Of a DNA stretch of 5,102 bases, positions 4,072-5,102 are shown in pieces. Made by a program: the position numbers and the translations under genes. The notes below the pieces were generated by a model. The model saw only the letters and a list, made by a program, of their open reading frames with translations. It made no database searches and was not told where the DNA came from. Numbering within the stretch: the first letter of the stretch is position 1; the number at the start of each line of letters is the position of its first letter. The stretch comes from Cytophagales bacterium. Its GTDB lineage: Bacteria > Bacteroidota > Bacteroidia > Cytophagales > 172606-1. The stretch is taken from contig JALOMD010000305.1 in the NCBI GenBank assembly GCA_025455595.1, positions 1 to 5,102 of the forward strand. The letters are read 5' to 3'.

Positions 4072-5102
4072 ATGTGGATACGATTTATCTGTCTGTTAGC
4101 CATAATGGGTTGTACGGCCAATGGCAAAGTTGACGACACCGCCAGCCAACGCGAAACCCTGCCCGTTACCACCCTCATCACCCGCGACACTATCTTGGCA
4201 CACGAGTACGTGGCCGATGTGCAGGCCGTGCGCAACGTGGAGATACGCGCCAAAGTGTCGGGCTATTTGGACAAGATTTTCGTGGACGAAGGCAAGGATG
4301 TGAAAGAGGGGCAGTTGCTTTTCGCCCTGAACCAAGAGGAGTACAACACCGAGCTGGCCCGTGCCAAAGCCAACCTGAGCAGTGCCGTGGCCGAAGCCAA
4401 GGCCGCCGAACTGGAGATGGAACGGGTGCGCATATTGGTGGACAAAAAAGTGGTATCCACTTCCGAACTGGAGGTGGCAAAGGCCAAACTGGCCGCCGCC
4501 CAAGCTCGCATTGAAGAAGCCCGCTCGGCGCAGTCAACGGCGGCGTTGCGGCTGGCTTACACGCAGATCAAGTCGCCCTTCAACGGGGTCATTGACCGCA
4601 TTCCGCTCAAAATGGGCAGCTTGATTGAAGAAGGCACGCTGCTCACCACGGTTTCGGATGTAAAAGAAGTGTTTGCCTACTTCAACGTGTCGGAAAACGA
4701 GTATCTGGAATACGTGAAGTCGCGGCAGCGGCACCCGGAGAAGGTGGTGTCGGAGGTGAGCCTGATACTGGCCGACGGCACCGGGTACCCGCATCCGGGC
4801 GTAATCGAGACGCTGGAGGGCGAGTTCAACGAAAGCACCGGCTCCATTGCGTTCCGGGCACGGTTTCCCAATCCCGAAAAGATACTGAAACACGGCTCCA
4901 CGGGCCGCATCCGCCTCGCCAACGAAGTCGAGAACGCCGTATTGCTGCCGCAGAAGTCGGTTTTTGAGGTGCAGGACAAAAACTATGTGTTCGTGGTGGA
5001 TGCCAGCAACACCGTGCAGACGCGGGAGTTCAAACCCGGCTCGCGCATTTCGCATTTTTACATTGTCAGGGAAGGGCTTAAGCCCGGCGACCGGGTAGTG
5101 TA
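4072..5102 (+). CDS. RND efflux periplasmic adaptor (membrane fusion protein, AcrA-like), C-terminus cut by window edge
   Basis: The adaptor bridges an inner-membrane RND pump and an outer-membrane TolC-like channel, anchored by lipid in the periplasm. The 343 visible residues show a lipoprotein signal (hydrophobic FICLLAIMGC, Cys14), the first lipoyl-like half (about 54-90, VEIRAKVSGYLDKIFVDEGK), an alpha-helical hairpin rich in Ala/Glu/Lys (about 91-160), the second lipoyl half with the family mark TQIKSPFNGVIDR (164-176), a beta-barrel domain (about 200-285) and the start of the membrane-proximal domain (LLPQKSVFEVQDKNYVFVVD, 291-310). Family members have about 360-400 residues, so only a short tail is missing. 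The start is uncertain: the in-frame GTG at 4060 gives MKNTMWIRF, with a Lys near the N-terminus as in many signal peptides, and in-frame ATGs also occur at 4033 and 4021. A pump gene is expected just to the right. The transported compounds cannot be inferred. Confidence 0.94.
   Translation, partial: MWIRFICLLAIMGCTANGKVDDTASQRETLPVTTLITRDTILAHEYVADVQAVRNVEIRAKVSGYLDKIFVDEGKDVKEGQLLFALNQEEYNTELARAKANLSSAVAEAKAAELEMERVRILVDKKVVSTSELEVAKAKLAAAQARIEEARSAQSTAALRLAYTQIKSPFNGVIDRIPLKMGSLIEEGTLLTTVSDVKEVFAYFNVSENEYLEYVKSRQRHPEKVVSEVSLILADGTGYPHPGVIETLEGEFNESTGSIAFRARFPNPEKILKHGSTGRIRLANEVENAVLLPQKSVFEVQDKNYVFVVDASNTVQTREFKPGSRISHFYIVREGLKPGDRVV

Noticed and set aside
3621..4133. Open plus-strand frame of 170 codons before the adaptor gene
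   Set aside because: Composition is Phe/Arg/His-rich, there is no domain, it runs through hairpins and a T-rich tract, and it overlaps the start of the adaptor gene in another frame.
4534..5055. Open minus-strand frame of 173 codons
   Set aside because: Antisense to the RND adaptor, which has unmistakable family motifs in its own frame.

Overview
The window looks like a chromosomal segment of a Bacteroidota bacterium, probably a Cytophagia- or Saprospiria-type environmental species. The support is the style of the proteins (a heparinase II/III-like protein, a Bacteroidota-type PdhA with a Lys/Ala-rich N-terminus, an RND adaptor with a lipoprotein signal), one exact match to the Bacteroidota -7 element TAnnTTTG, the lack of clear Shine-Dalgarno sequences, and GC-rich genes separated by AT-rich, repeat-rich gaps. 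No phylogenetic marker is present, so the genus cannot be named.

Layout, left to right. (1) About 1-1416, minus strand: a heparinase II/III family protein whose C-terminus runs off the left edge. The frame is intact, but a segment of about 100 bp built around 7-bp repeats sits in frame in the linker between its two domains. (2) 1417-1618: a short gap with a candidate promoter, a perfect 16-bp hairpin, an intrinsic terminator and another 7-bp-periodic tract. (3) 1619-2716, minus: pdhA, complete, apparently transcribed alone. (4) 2717-3044: a repeat-dense gap with 7-mer and 8-mer tandem tracts and several perfect palindromes. (5) 3045-3365, minus: a small coiled-coil protein of unknown function. 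(6) 3366-4071: about 700 bp without a convincing gene, holding hairpins, weak promoter candidates and a T-rich leader. (7) 4072-5102, plus: the periplasmic adaptor (membrane fusion protein) of an RND efflux pump, cut off at the right edge.

The genes do not form one pathway. PdhA belongs to central metabolism (pyruvate to acetyl-CoA), the heparinase-like protein to polysaccharide metabolism, and the adaptor to envelope efflux. No E1-beta, E2 or E3 gene lies beside pdhA in this window.

The most notable signal is not a gene. At least four places carry degenerate tandem arrays with the same 7-bp period but different unit sequences (TGAATTC-like, TTNTNAA-like, NNTACGA, ACTNANN). They touch gene ends: one stops a base from the pdhA start codon, one touches its stop codon, one supplies the stop codon of the small coiled-coil gene, and one lies inside the heparinase-like gene. 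Perfect stem-loops of 7 to 16 bp are interspersed. Together they suggest active interspersed-repeat families in this genome.
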